Shown: positions 15,091 to 23,586, counted from the first letter of the stretch. The stretch is 34,217 bases of DNA from an uncultured Oscillospiraceae bacterium (GCA_910578575.1 CAJTQP010000022.1:1-34217), one strand, 5' to 3'. Translations and numbers: made by a program. Notes: generated by a model from the sequence alone, not told the origin.

Positions 15091-16905
15091 TTAGTACTTG
15101 CTAAAAACGCTGGACGCAGAGGGTTCCACACTGGCTGCGGGCTCCATCATGTCGTCATAGGCAGCGGGAGCACTGTAAGTGGGCTGGGACATTTGGGGCA
15201 TATAGCCATCCTGCCGGAGCTTGAAGCGGGCAAGGAGCTCCTTCATCAGGGCAGCCTGGCTGGACAGCTCTTCGCTGGCGGCAGCGGACTCCTCGCTGGT
15301 GGCGGAGTTGGTCTGCACCACGGAGGAGATCTGATCGATGCCCTCGGTGACCTGGGCGATGGACTCGGACTCTTCCTCGGCGGCCTTGGTGATCTCCTGG
15401 ACGGACATCATCACCAGTCCAGCGCGCTCACTGGTAGCCTGGAGCGCCGTGGACACCTTCTGGACAATCTCGTTGCCGTCCTTCACGGAGTTGATGGAGC
15501 GGTCGATGAGGTCCTTGGTGGCCTTGGCGGCCTGGTCGGACTTGGAGGCCAGGTTACGCACCTCGTCAGCCACCACGGCAAAGCCCTTGCCGGCGCTGCC
15601 TGCACGGGCGGCCTCTACGGCGGCGTTCAGGGCCAGGATGTTGGTCTGGAAGGCGATGTTCTCGATGGTATCGATGATCTTGCCGATCTCGGAAGAGGAC
15701 TCGGAAATCCTCTCCATGGCCGCCACCATCTGCTGCATATACTCGGAGCTCTCATTGAGGCTCTGGGATGCGTTATTGGCGTGGTTCGTGGCCTTTTCGC
15801 TGTTCTCAGCGTTCTTGCGGGAATTGTTGGAGATGTCAGAAATGGTAGCGGACAGCTCCTGTACGGCGCTGGCCTGCTCCGTAGCACCTTGGGCCAGGGA
15901 CTGGGCACCGGTGGAGACCTGCTCGGCACCGGCGGAGACCTGCTCGGCACTCTGGTTGATCTGGGTCAAGGCGTCGGACAGGCCGCGGTTGATGGCCCGG
16001 ACAGAAGTCAGGATGCTGTTGAGGTCACCCACATACATGGTCTCATCCTTGGTGCGCACATCAAAGTTGCCTTCGCCCATCTCTTCCAGCAGGTGGCAAG
16101 TATCCCCAATGACCTCCCGCAGCACGTTCTGGCTGGTGCGCATGGCAATGCACATCTCACCCAGCTCGCTGGTGCTCTCATAGTCCACGGGGATATTCAG
16201 CTTACCTTCGCTGAAGCCCTTCAAGGCATCCTGCACCTGGCCCACAGGCTGGACGATGCTGCGAATGATGCCCAGGGACATCCGCATGATGAACAGGGTG
16301 GCAACCACCATGACCACAACAATAGCAACGATAGTAACGGTGGAGTTCCGGTTCTGAACGGAGATGATATCATTCTGCGCCTGGGTCAGTGCGTCAGCGA
16401 CAACACGAGAGGCCTCTGCCGCAGCGGTGAGCTTGGGGGTGCATTCCTGCACGATGCTGGTGGCCGCTTCCGTGATCTGGCCATTGCTGACCTGGTTGGA
16501 AATGGCTTCGGCCACATCCTCCCAGGCGCCTGCCAGGTTGGTGTAGCTGGTCAAAATGGATGTATCGTCCAGGGGGTAAACCTGTGCCAGATCCTGGAGC
16601 GCAGCATCAAGATTTTTCAGACAGTCCCCAGCATCGGAGACGAGCTGGTTGATCTCGCTGAGATTCACATTTTCCGAATTGTAGGACAGCACCGCGTCAC
16701 GCAGATAGCGGGCGGCAACGTTACTCTCCAAGCGGCACTCTGTGATCAACTGCTTCGCCCGGACATGCTCGTTGATGATGTCGGTATAGGCATTCTTCTG
16801 ACTGTTCATCATGAACAATGCTGCCACGATAATGATGACAGAAATCAATATCGTAATACCGTAGCCCAGGATCAAGCTTTTCCTGATCTTCATGTTTTTG
16901 ATCAT
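15091..16905 (-). CDS. Methyl-accepting chemotaxis protein (4HB-type sensor, HAMP)
   Basis: This transmembrane receptor signals to CheA through CheW. The 604-residue product has a first membrane helix (about 10-33, LILGYGITILISVIIIVAAL), an extracellular sensor of about 150 residues with four-helix-bundle character, and a second membrane helix (about 187-210). A HAMP domain follows, then a long signalling coiled coil with methylation-type Glu/Gln/Ala stretches. The hairpin tip carries the near-invariant IAFQTNILALNAAVEAARAG (about residue 417 on). No C-terminal CheR-tethering pentapeptide is present. The start at 16905 has GGGAGGAG 5 bases upstream; an in-frame ATG at 16920 lies before that site. 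The ligand cannot be predicted. An FtsE-like ATPase gene ends 35 bases upstream. Confidence 0.95.
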   Translation of the reverse strand: MIKNMKIRKSLILGYGITILISVIIIVAALFMMNSQKNAYTDIINEHVRAKQLITECRLESNVAARYLRDAVLSYNSENVNLSEINQLVSDAGDCLKNLDAALQDLAQVYPLDDTSILTSYTNLAGAWEDVAEAISNQVSNGQITEAATSIVQECTPKLTAAAEASRVVADALTQAQNDIISVQNRNSTVTIVAIVVVMVVATLFIMRMSLGIIRSIVQPVGQVQDALKGFSEGKLNIPVDYESTSELGEMCIAMRTSQNVLREVIGDTCHLLEEMGEGNFDVRTKDETMYVGDLNSILTSVRAINRGLSDALTQINQSAEQVSAGAEQVSTGAQSLAQGATEQASAVQELSATISDISNNSRKNAENSEKATNHANNASQSLNESSEYMQQMVAAMERISESSSEIGKIIDTIENIAFQTNILALNAAVEAARAGSAGKGFAVVADEVRNLASKSDQAAKATKDLIDRSINSVKDGNEIVQKVSTALQATSERAGLVMMSVQEITKAAEEESESIAQVTEGIDQISSVVQTNSATSEESAAASEELSSQAALMKELLARFKLRQDGYMPQMSQPTYSAPAAYDDMMEPAASVEPSASSVFSKY

Positions 16906-16940
16906 AAGATCTCCTCCCAATTATTCTTTACTGTGATTTT

Positions 16941-17714
16941 TTATATCAAATCGGTTCTGTAGTTGGGCAGGATGAGCCGTGGCTCTCTTCCCAATACATC
17001 CCCGTATTTTCCCTTCTTCACGTCCCCTTGAATATGGCCGTCCGTCAAGGTAATCACCCGGCGGCATAGGATATTCACATAGGTGCTGTTGTGGGTGGCC
17101 ATAATGACCGTGGTCCCCTTGCGGTTGATGTCGTTGAGCAGGTGCAGGGTGTCCCATATACTGTCATCGTCCAAGTTGGCAGTGATCTCGTCCAGAATCA
17201 GCACCGGCGGGCTGCCAATCATGGCGCGGGCCAGTTCGATCCGGCGGCACTCCCCGATGGACAGCTCCACAGGGTACTTCTGTTCCGACCCGCGCATTCC
17301 CACCAGGCCCAGCACTTTTTTCACGCGGGCCTGGGTCATCCGGGGGTTCTCCTTCCCAACGGCGATGTTGGCGGCGATGGTCAAGTTTTCCTCCACCGTC
17401 CGCTTCCGGATCAGGGTGGGGTCCTGCCAGATCTTCCCAAACATGACAGCCGCCCGGTTCCGGCTCATTTTCATCATCCAGTTCAGGTCTTTCTTGTCTA
17501 CATAGACCTTTCCACGGGTGGGCTTGGTCTGACCGGCGATCAGTTGGAGCAGGGTGCTCTTTCCGGAGCCACTGTCCCCTACCACAAAAACGAATTCCCC
17601 TTGCTTGATGGTCAGATCCACGTCCATCACACCCAAGTCCTGTTCCACGCCGCGGCGTCTCCAGTATCTGGGTTTATATATTTTTGATACATGATCCAAT
17701 TCAATCGTGGGCAT
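16941..17714 (-). CDS. FtsE/LolD-like ABC transporter ATP-binding protein, no partner
   Basis: The 257-residue product is a single ABC ATPase most like FtsE. Walker A is GDSGSGKST (residues 46-54); a Q-loop (KIWQDPTLIRKRTVEENL), Walker B with D-loop (VLILDEITANLD) and an H-loop (ATHNS) are present. The signature is LSIGECRR in place of LSGGEQQR, so the third position and the Gln are changed, and the usual DEPTGNLD reads DEITANLD. FtsE normally pairs with the membrane protein FtsX to activate cell-wall hydrolases. No ftsX or other permease gene is adjacent; the downstream neighbour is a chemoreceptor. AGGAG lies 6 bases before the ATG. Nucleotide binding is probable, hydrolysis less sure. Confidence 0.85.
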   Translation of the reverse strand: MPTIELDHVSKIYKPRYWRRRGVEQDLGVMDVDLTIKQGEFVFVVGDSGSGKSTLLQLIAGQTKPTRGKVYVDKKDLNWMMKMSRNRAAVMFGKIWQDPTLIRKRTVEENLTIAANIAVGKENPRMTQARVKKVLGLVGMRGSEQKYPVELSIGECRRIELARAMIGSPPVLILDEITANLDDDSIWDTLHLLNDINRKGTTVIMATHNSTYVNILCRRVITLTDGHIQGDVKKGKYGDVLGREPRLILPNYRTDLI

Positions 17715-17838
17715 AACGTTCTCCTGACACTACACGAGTTCTCCCCTATTCTACCACATCTTTTTGCATTTTTCTATCCCTGACTTTTTCAATCCCTCCA
17801 TTTTCCATGGATTTTCCCGGCAATGCCGATTCTTTTCA

Positions 17839-17866
17839 TTGAAAACGGGAGGATTTCTGCTATAAT
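17839..17866 (+). promoter_or_regulatory. Sigma-A-type promoter of the C39-like peptidase gene
   Basis: TTGAAA at 17839-17844 and a perfect TATAAT at 17861-17866 are separated by 16 bases and lie 47 bases upstream of the GTG start at 17913. The surrounding sequence is AT-richer than its neighbours. This suggests housekeeping rather than flagellar transcription of the peptidase gene. Confidence 0.68.
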
Positions 17867-17912
17867 ATCCGAAGCGGAATTTTGATTTTGTATCCCGCCG
17901 GGAGGTGACGCG

Positions 17913-18824
17913 GTGAAAAAAAGGGAAAAACGAAAGCATTTCAAGTGGAATTTCCTGCTGATCCTCCTGCTGGCCTGTCTGTGCATCGGCAGCGCGGAGT
18001 TGATTGCCTGCCGGCACTTCGCGCCGGAGCTCTACCACCGCATCACCGATCCGGTGGTCCAGGCGGCGGTCTCCACTGCGGAGGCGTGCAGCCGCAGCAT
18101 ACATAGCGCCGTGGACGGTGCCAAGCGCTTTTATCGGGAGACCCAGGAGGAGCTGTCCCGGCGCTGGGAGGAATATGTGGCCGCCAAAGAGGCGGAGCAG
18201 TTGGCCAGTGACCCGGCCCTGGACACCGACACCCCCATCTCCGACCCCGCCATCACGGAGTTGACCACACACAACGGGCAGCAGGTCCTCACCGGCGGGT
18301 CCTTTGACATCACCTACTTCTGCCAGGCTGACGAGGCCTGGGCGAAGCAGCCCTACGGCAGTGATTCCATCGGCGGCTATGGTTGCGGCCCCACGGTGAT
18401 GGCCATGGTGGTGGCCAGCATGACCGACGCCCAGACCGACCCAGTTGCCATGTCCGCCTGGGCGGTAAGCCATGGATATTGGGCCCGGCGCAGCGGTTCT
18501 GCCCATGCCATCGTCCCCGGTACGGCCCAGAGCTTTGGACTCCAGGCGGAGTCCTTCGCCGCCCGCACGCCGGAGGAGTTGAAGGCGGCCCTCACCTCCG
18601 GCAAGCTGATGGTGGCCCTCATGGGCCCCGGCCACTTCACCCAGCGGGGACATTTCATCCTCCTGCGGGGCGTCACCCTCAGCGGGGACATTTTGGTGGC
18701 CGACCCCAACAGCCCCCAGAGAAGTCTGACGGTCTGGGACGCCCAGTTGATCCTCAACGAGCTGTCCCACTCCACCGACAGCGGGGCCCCTCTGTGGGCC
18801 ATATCCATCCCAACCAATGGATGA
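17913..18824 (+). CDS. Membrane-anchored C39-like cysteine peptidase
   Basis: The 303-residue product starts with a Lys/Arg-rich cytoplasmic tail (1-12) and one membrane helix (about 13-31), followed by a charged helical stalk (about 40-98) and a C39-like domain (about 130-303) facing outward. The domain shows YFCQADEAWAKQPYG, the catalytic Cys in GGYGCGPT (C158), a His in RGHFILLRG (H247) and Asp in VADPNS (D264). This is the arrangement of the C39_2 family of secreted papain-fold peptidases, whose substrates are mostly unknown. The start is GTG with GGAGGTGA 7 bases upstream. Absence of an ABC transporter in the same protein or nearby argues against a bacteriocin-export peptidase. It is a single-gene unit between two minus-strand flagellar or chemotaxis blocks. 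Confidence 0.85.
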   Translation: MKKREKRKHFKWNFLLILLLACLCIGSAELIACRHFAPELYHRITDPVVQAAVSTAEACSRSIHSAVDGAKRFYRETQEELSRRWEEYVAAKEAEQLASDPALDTDTPISDPAITELTTHNGQQVLTGGSFDITYFCQADEAWAKQPYGSDSIGGYGCGPTVMAMVVASMTDAQTDPVAMSAWAVSHGYWARRSGSAHAIVPGTAQSFGLQAESFAARTPEELKAALTSGKLMVALMGPGHFTQRGHFILLRGVTLSGDILVADPNSPQRSLTVWDAQLILNELSHSTDSGAPLWAISIPTNG

Positions 18825-18840
18825 GATGTTTTGTTCGTGG

Positions 18841-18872
18841 AATATCGGCCCGGTGTTTACCGGGCCGATATT
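18841..18872. terminator. Bidirectional terminator between peptidase and FliT-like genes
   Basis: A perfect 14-bp inverted repeat (18841-18854 with 18859-18872) with the loop GTTT lies between the convergent genes ending at 18824 and 18889. T-rich sequence follows on the plus strand. Each arm happens to contain the sigma-D -10-like GCCGATATT. Confidence 0.85.
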
Positions 18873-18888
18873 CTATATATTCTTGTTC

Positions 18889-19269
18889 TTATTGGCGTGC
18901 CGATCCTTCCCCGGCTATTTTTCGGTTGATGCGCTGGTCCATGGCGATGACCTGCTCCAGCCGCCGCTTGTTCTGGGTGACCTGTTCGCAGAGCATCTGG
19001 GGCAGGTTCCCCTCCTGGGCAGGCGGCCCGCCATTGAGCATGGCGGTCAGTTGCGCCGCCGCCTCCCGGTCAGGCATGTCAGCCAGCTGCTCCCGCAGGA
19101 TACGGTCAGCCTCATGGAGCTTATCCAAGGGCTCCTCCCGCATGGCCACCAGCATTTCCGTGCTCACCCGGTCGTTGCGGTCGATGGACTCGGCAATCTG
19201 TTTGGTCAGGTCCTCCATCTCGTTGAGGAGGTTTCCCGTCCGCTTCATCAGCACCAGGGCATCCATCAT
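18889..19269 (-). CDS. FliT-like helical protein downstream of fliS
   Basis: The 126-residue product is predicted to be nearly all helix (LVLMKRTGNLLNEMEDLTKQ near the start and VTQNKRRLEQVIAMDQRINR near the end), the character and size of FliT-type export chaperones, which bind the FliD cap protein. Position supports this: it follows fliD and fliS, as fliT does in B. subtilis. Sequence similarity is too low to be sure, so no symbol is given. The start at 19269 is preferred because GGAGG lies 8 bases upstream; the in-frame ATG at 19284 includes that site within its codons. Alternative: an unrelated FlgN-like helical chaperone. Confidence 0.65.
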   Translation of the reverse strand: MMDALVLMKRTGNLLNEMEDLTKQIAESIDRNDRVSTEMLVAMREEPLDKLHEADRILREQLADMPDREAAAQLTAMLNGGPPAQEGNLPQMLCEQVTQNKRRLEQVIAMDQRINRKIAGEGSARQ

Positions 19270-19292
19270 GGGTTTTTCCTCCATGGTTCGAC

Positions 19293-19712
19293 CTACTTTC
19301 CTTCGCCCTGGGCTTGGGCCAGGCTTGCCGCCTCTTCCTCCGCGTTCTTGTTGGCCTGGCGGAAGGTGTCGCGCAGTTCGCTAACCATGGCCTCCACCCG
19401 CTCCAGCTCGGTCTTGTTGCGCCCGGCCTTGACCCGGTTCAGCTCGAAGCTGAAAAAGTCATAGAGGCGGTTGAGGTTGCGGCTGATGGGGTATTGCATA
19501 TCCAGTGTGTCGTCCAGATAGCGGATGATATCCAGGCTTCGATCCACGCTGGCGTCAAACAGTTCAAAGTTCTCTTTGTCCAGCGCGAAGCCCGCTCTGA
19601 GCAGGCGCTTGACTAGCTCGTCGTACAACAGCAGCAACAACTCTCCCTGGGACATGGAATTGATGCCCTGTTCCTTGTACCCTTGATAGCCCTGGTATCC
19701 CTTGATATCCAT
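19293..19712 (-). CDS. fliS: Flagellar export chaperone FliS
   Basis: FliS binds the C-terminus of flagellin in the cytoplasm, prevents early polymerisation and delivers it to FlhA; in B. subtilis it also contacts FliW. The 139-residue product shows the family order: a Gly/Tyr-rich N-terminus (GYQGYQGYKEQGI), the hallmark ELLLLLYDELVKRLLRAGFA helix, then IIRYLDDTLDMQYPISRNLN and LYDFFSFEL. The N-terminal GYQGY stretch is unusual against the common YxxNQ start. The last 15 residues are Ala/Glu-rich and probably disordered. AAAGGAG lies 6 bases before the ATG. The gene is 30 bases behind fliD. Confidence 0.95.
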   Translation of the reverse strand: MDIKGYQGYQGYKEQGINSMSQGELLLLLYDELVKRLLRAGFALDKENFELFDASVDRSLDIIRYLDDTLDMQYPISRNLNRLYDFFSFELNRVKAGRNKTELERVEAMVSELRDTFRQANKNAEEEAASLAQAQGEGK

Positions 19713-19742
19713 TTTTGACTCCTTTGGTTTTTACTTGCTGGC

Positions 19743-22571
19743 TTAATAACCGGTGGAACCACCCATCAAGCCCGCCATAGAGGAGGCCTGAGAGTTCATC
19801 TGTGCGATCAACTGCTCCAGACGAGAGAACTTGGTGGTATAGCGGTCGATCTGAGAGGCCATCTTGTCCTGCCAGCGGTCGATCTGATTGTCGATGTTGT
19901 CCATCTGTGTCTTGAGGCTGTTCTGGTTCAGGGAGGTATACGCCTTGGTGGAGCCAGCGTGGGTAATCAACACGCCCTTGGGCTCGCCCGTGGTCTTGAC
20001 ATAGGTATCCAGCGTGTTCTTCATGGTCTGCATGAGGCCATCGCTGGAGGAACCGCCCTCGGTGGTCTTGGTAAAGGCATTGCGCACCTTGTCCGGGTCA
20101 CTCTCCAGGGCGTTGCGCAGGGCGTCCTCGTCCAGGGTCAGGGTGGTCATGCCGTCGTTGTAGCTGGTCTTGATGCCGATTTCCCGGAGGGTCTGGCCGT
20201 TCTCGCCGCCGGGGGTGATGGCGGAGAGGAGCTTGCTATACATACTGCTCATGTTGGAGTCCCCAAACAGGATACCCTGCTTGGCCTTCTCGTTGTATGC
20301 TTTCAGCTCACTCTCGGAATAGCTGTCCTCCTGCTCGGCGGTAAGGGGCTCATAGCGTGCGCCGTTGCTCTTCTGGGCGGGCATGGTAGAGTAGGCGTTC
20401 TTGATCTCCGTGGCCATCTCGTTGTAGTCATCCACAAAGCTGCGGATGGCCTCGATGATCTTATCGGAGTCGGTGGTGGTGTTGAAGGTGACGGGCTCAT
20501 AGTCCTTGCCGTCCTCCTTGGGCTTTGCCTCAAAGGTGCCCTTCAGGTTGACGGTCATGCCGTCCAGGTCGATGCTGTTGCCGCTGCGGGAGAAGTTCTC
20601 AAAGCGCTTGCCGTTGATCTCCACGTCCATGATGGCATCCTGACCGGCGGTATAAGAGGATTCAAACTGCGTCTCATATTCATCGCCATATTCGTCCAGC
20701 ATTTTGAAATCCACCGTCTTGCCGGTCTTATCATCGGTTATCTTGATCTGGCCGGAGAGTTCATCGAAGGAGGCAGTCTTGTCGTGATTCCCAAGCACTT
20801 TGTTCAGCCTGCTGACAACATCCTCTATCGTACTGTCCGCATCAAACGCACCGGAAAATTCATACTTTCCGACACCGTCAATGTCAAAGCCAATCTTACT
20901 CCCCAGGTCAATCCCATACTGCTCCGAGAAGCTCTCGGTGGCCTTGCGGTCATGGGTCACGAACATATCCTTCGCCAGCCCGCCGAACTCCACCTTGCTG
21001 TTGGCGCCGGTCTCGGTGGCGGTGAACTTGAACTCGTTGGTCAGCTTGGAATAGCTCACCTTCATGCCCGCCTCAGCGTTGGAGCTGATGGAGTTCATCA
21101 GGCTCTCCAGGGTGGTGTCCTCGGTGACGTTGATCTGGGCGCCGTTGATCTTGAAGTCGTAGATGGACTTGCCCTCGCTGTCGATGCGGAAGCCGTCCTT
21201 ATCCACCCGGTTGCCCTTTTCATCCACATAGTAGACGCTGCCGTTGGGGCTCTTCTTCTCAATACCCTTGGCGTTGGGATCCTCAAACTCACCCCTCAGG
21301 CGGTTGTTGGCGAAGAAATCCTCTGCCTTATCACCCAGCAGATCTGCAATCTTCTTACTGGGGTTAATGAAGTTGGAGTCGCCGCTCTCAAAGCCCAGTG
21401 CCTCCACAGCGGAGCCGCCTACGGACAGGGTGTCGCCCTTGCCGGAGGGGGTAAAGACCAGCTTGCCACTTCCTACAGAAACGTTGATCTTACCTGCGCC
21501 GAAGGCATCATTCAGTTCTTCCTGCAATGCAATCCTGAATTTTATGTTGCCGCTAGTTTTATCATCAGCATCGATAAGACCCGCCGCTTTGATCACATCA
21601 CCCATGTTGATCTTCTTGGTGGTGCCGTTGAAGGTGATGCCCAGTTCCTTGTCTGCAAGGTACTCGGATGTGGCCTTATCCTCCACAAACTTGGTATCAT
21701 AGTTCAACTCGATCTCGGTATCGGTCTTACCAATCCCCAGGGTCTTGCCGATATCGCCGCTGGTGGCACCGACGCTGACCTTGTTGCCATTGCCTAGGCC
21801 GTCCTCAAAGCTGATCTTCATCCCGTCCACCTTGACCTTGATGGCCTGGTCGGCAGTGGTAGTCTCCTTGAAGCCGTTCTTGGTGTAGTTGTAGGTGATA
21901 TCCTTCAGCTTGTTCTGGATGGCCTGGGCCAGCTTTTCTGTCCTGGTCGCGCCTGTCTTTTCCGAGCCATCCTCGTTGAATACCTTAACATCCTCAATAT
22001 TCTCCAGCTCGTCAAAGTTGATGTCAAAGCTGGCGCCGTTGGTGCCACCATACTTGAAGGTCAGGGTACCGGAGATGGTGCTCACAGGTGTATCCCCTGT
22101 GATATCAAAGTCCTTGCCGGTAATGCCGCTGATCTCGCCGCTGTTCATGCCACCCAGGCCGGACACGGTATAGCTGGCGGCGCTGGCCAACTGCTTCACG
22201 GCGTTGATGCGGATGTCGCTGGTGGTCTTGCCGCTGGCGGAGAGCTTATCGGCATAGGTACCCAGGGCGGTGGTGTTCACCGCATTGCTGAAAAAGCTGT
22301 TGCTCAACAGGTTTGTTTTGGACGCATAGGAAGTATACTTGTTATTGAAATTCACCGCTTTATCAATGATGCTGCGGTAAGCCTCCTGCTGCCACTCGAT
22401 CTTAGTGCGCTTGATCTGGAGGTTCTGGATTTTCAGTTTAATACCGGAGACCGCGTTCTCGATCATGGACTCCGTATCCATGCCGCTGGCTAGACCACTG
22501 AGCACGTTCCGATTGCCATAAATGCTGTTGGTATTGTAACTACTATTACTCAGACTGGTGATCGACGCCAT
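19743..22571 (-). CDS. fliD: Flagellar filament cap protein FliD (enlarged)
   Basis: FliD caps the filament and guides flagellin insertion. The N-terminal domain (about 1-110) has the family segment VLSGLASGMDTESMIENAV and the following LKIQNLQIKRTKIEWQQEAY helix. The C-terminal domain (about 680-942) has FVDDYNEMATEIKNAYS and ends in a coiled LEQLIAQMNSQASSM helix. At 942 residues it is almost twice B. subtilis FliD (about 498). The extra middle consists of beta-rich Asp/Gly/Thr/Lys-rich modules with repeated patterns such as SYTVSGLG and EFKFTATETG. Part of the middle (about 21500-21730) is AT-richer than the ends. Like FlgK and FlgL it probably has a variable outward domain. The ribosome site AAAGGGG is 9 bases before the ATG. 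Confidence 0.93.
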   Translation of the reverse strand: MASITSLSNSSYNTNSIYGNRNVLSGLASGMDTESMIENAVSGIKLKIQNLQIKRTKIEWQQEAYRSIIDKAVNFNNKYTSYASKTNLLSNSFFSNAVNTTALGTYADKLSASGKTTSDIRINAVKQLASAASYTVSGLGGMNSGEISGITGKDFDITGDTPVSTISGTLTFKYGGTNGASFDINFDELENIEDVKVFNEDGSEKTGATRTEKLAQAIQNKLKDITYNYTKNGFKETTTADQAIKVKVDGMKISFEDGLGNGNKVSVGATSGDIGKTLGIGKTDTEIELNYDTKFVEDKATSEYLADKELGITFNGTTKKINMGDVIKAAGLIDADDKTSGNIKFRIALQEELNDAFGAGKINVSVGSGKLVFTPSGKGDTLSVGGSAVEALGFESGDSNFINPSKKIADLLGDKAEDFFANNRLRGEFEDPNAKGIEKKSPNGSVYYVDEKGNRVDKDGFRIDSEGKSIYDFKINGAQINVTEDTTLESLMNSISSNAEAGMKVSYSKLTNEFKFTATETGANSKVEFGGLAKDMFVTHDRKATESFSEQYGIDLGSKIGFDIDGVGKYEFSGAFDADSTIEDVVSRLNKVLGNHDKTASFDELSGQIKITDDKTGKTVDFKMLDEYGDEYETQFESSYTAGQDAIMDVEINGKRFENFSRSGNSIDLDGMTVNLKGTFEAKPKEDGKDYEPVTFNTTTDSDKIIEAIRSFVDDYNEMATEIKNAYSTMPAQKSNGARYEPLTAEQEDSYSESELKAYNEKAKQGILFGDSNMSSMYSKLLSAITPGGENGQTLREIGIKTSYNDGMTTLTLDEDALRNALESDPDKVRNAFTKTTEGGSSSDGLMQTMKNTLDTYVKTTGEPKGVLITHAGSTKAYTSLNQNSLKTQMDNIDNQIDRWQDKMASQIDRYTTKFSRLEQLIAQMNSQASSMAGLMGGSTGY

Positions 22572-22682
22572 GCTGATCGCCCCTTTCTTAGGAAATCAAA
22601 GACAAAGTTCCCATCCCAAAGGCAATTTGGAAGAGGAATTTGAAATTTTTTGACAGTTTTTTCGTTCTACCTCTGTTCTTTT

Positions 22683-22710
22683 TTATCGACGTGTAGTATA
22701 GTAAACTTAA
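22683..22710 (-). promoter_or_regulatory. Candidate sigma-D promoter of fliD
   Basis: Read on the minus strand, TTAA (22707-22710), a 16-base spacer and GTCGATAA (22683-22690) resemble the sigma-D consensus with one mismatch in each element. It lies about 110 bases upstream of fliD, which is sigma-D dependent in B. subtilis. The divergent gap 22572-22750 must also hold the promoter of the ParA gene, for which TTGACA at 22650 and TATAGT at 22697 do not pair at usual spacing. Confidence 0.45.
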
Positions 22711-22750
22711 GAGTTTTCTCCAAGTTTTTGTTTAGGGGAGGGAATATTCC

Positions 22751-23536
22751 TTGACGCAAATCATCACCGTCACAAATCAAAAAGGCGGGGTGGGAAAAAC
22801 CACCACAGCCGCCGCCTTGGTCTGCGGGCTCCACCAGCGGGGCGCCAGGGTCCTGGGGCTGGATCTGGACCCTCAGGGCAACCTGGGCTTCAATCTGGGC
22901 CTGGATATCGGCACGGGGAACACCATCTACGATGTCATCAAGGGCACATGCACCATTGAGGAGGCCATCGTCCCCAGCGAATACGGCGACGTGCTGCCCT
23001 CTGACATTATGCTCTCCGCCGCCGAGGTGGAGTTCAACATGCCCCGCCGGGAGTTTTTGCTGGATGCGCAGCTTTCCACCATCCGCTCCCGCTATGACTT
23101 CATCGTCATCGACACCCCGCCGGCGCTGAACGTTCTCACCATCAACGCCTACGTGGCCTCCGACGGGCTCATCGTCCCCATGGAGGCGGAGGTCCTCAGC
23201 CTGGTGGGCATCACCCAACTGCAAGAGACCATTGAGACTGTGCGCAGCACCTTCAATCCCCATTTGAAAGTACTGGGCATCCTGCTCAATAAGTTCAACC
23301 CCCGCCTCACCCTCTCACGGGATATCCTGGAGCTGGCAGAGGAGGTGGCCATCCAACTGGACAGCCAGGTGTTCCCCCCCAAGGTCCGCCGGGGGGTGGG
23401 CGTGGCCATGGCCCCGGCCCACGGACAGACCGTTTTGACCTTCCAACCCAAGTCCCGCCCCGCCTTGGACTTCCAAGAGGTGGTGGACTTGGTGGCCGGG
23501 GCGCGCTTTGCCCGGCCCAGGGAAGAAACCTACTAA
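22751..23536 (+). CDS. ParA/Soj-family partitioning ATPase without ParB
   Basis: ParA ATPases move or position plasmids, chromosomes or protein assemblies by binding DNA in the ATP state. The 261-residue product has the deviant Walker A KGGVGKTT (11-18) with signature Lys11, the switch LDLDPQGN, and Walker A-prime FIVIDTPPA. Length and motifs fit the small Soj type with no N-terminal DNA-binding domain. The start is a TTG with AGGGGAGGG about 9 bases upstream. No parB and no parS-like site was seen. The next gene, 50 bases on, is an acidic ComFB-domain protein, so the pair may be a non-plasmid positioning module. FlhG/YlxH is a related flagellar MinD-like ATPase, but this protein looks closer to Soj than to FlhG. 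Confidence 0.88.
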   Translation: MTQIITVTNQKGGVGKTTTAAALVCGLHQRGARVLGLDLDPQGNLGFNLGLDIGTGNTIYDVIKGTCTIEEAIVPSEYGDVLPSDIMLSAAEVEFNMPRREFLLDAQLSTIRSRYDFIVIDTPPALNVLTINAYVASDGLIVPMEAEVLSLVGITQLQETIETVRSTFNPHLKVLGILLNKFNPRLTLSRDILELAEEVAIQLDSQVFPPKVRRGVGVAMAPAHGQTVLTFQPKSRPALDFQEVVDLVAGARFARPREETY

Positions 23537-23586
23537 CACAGCCACAGCAAGCGATCGTTAATTTCTATGAGTAAGGAGAATGCATT

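Noticed and set aside
15905..15960. Short direct repeat in the receptor gene
   Set aside because: It encodes the usual repeated EQVSxGA heptads of receptor coiled coils and is not a mobile or regulatory repeat.
16920..16949. Sigma-A-like TTGATA/AATAAT on the minus strand just before the receptor gene
   Set aside because: Transcription would start inside or at the ribosome site, leaving no usable leader.
15022..16962. A 646-codon open frame opposite the chemoreceptor gene
   Set aside because: It is a GC-rich antisense shadow of the receptor gene, full of Gly/Leu/His repeats with no domain signature.
18841..18872. GCCGATATT on both strands as divergent sigma-D promoters
   Set aside because: The motif is part of a perfect terminator hairpin between convergent genes, and no TAAA-like element lies 15 bases away toward a gene.
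19959..21797. A 612-codon open frame opposite fliD
   Set aside because: It is an antisense shadow of fliD codon bias; no start site or recognisable family.
22751..23536. The ParA gene as flhG
   Set aside because: The sequence is closer to Soj/ParA, is not next to flhF, and lacks the expected FlhG context.
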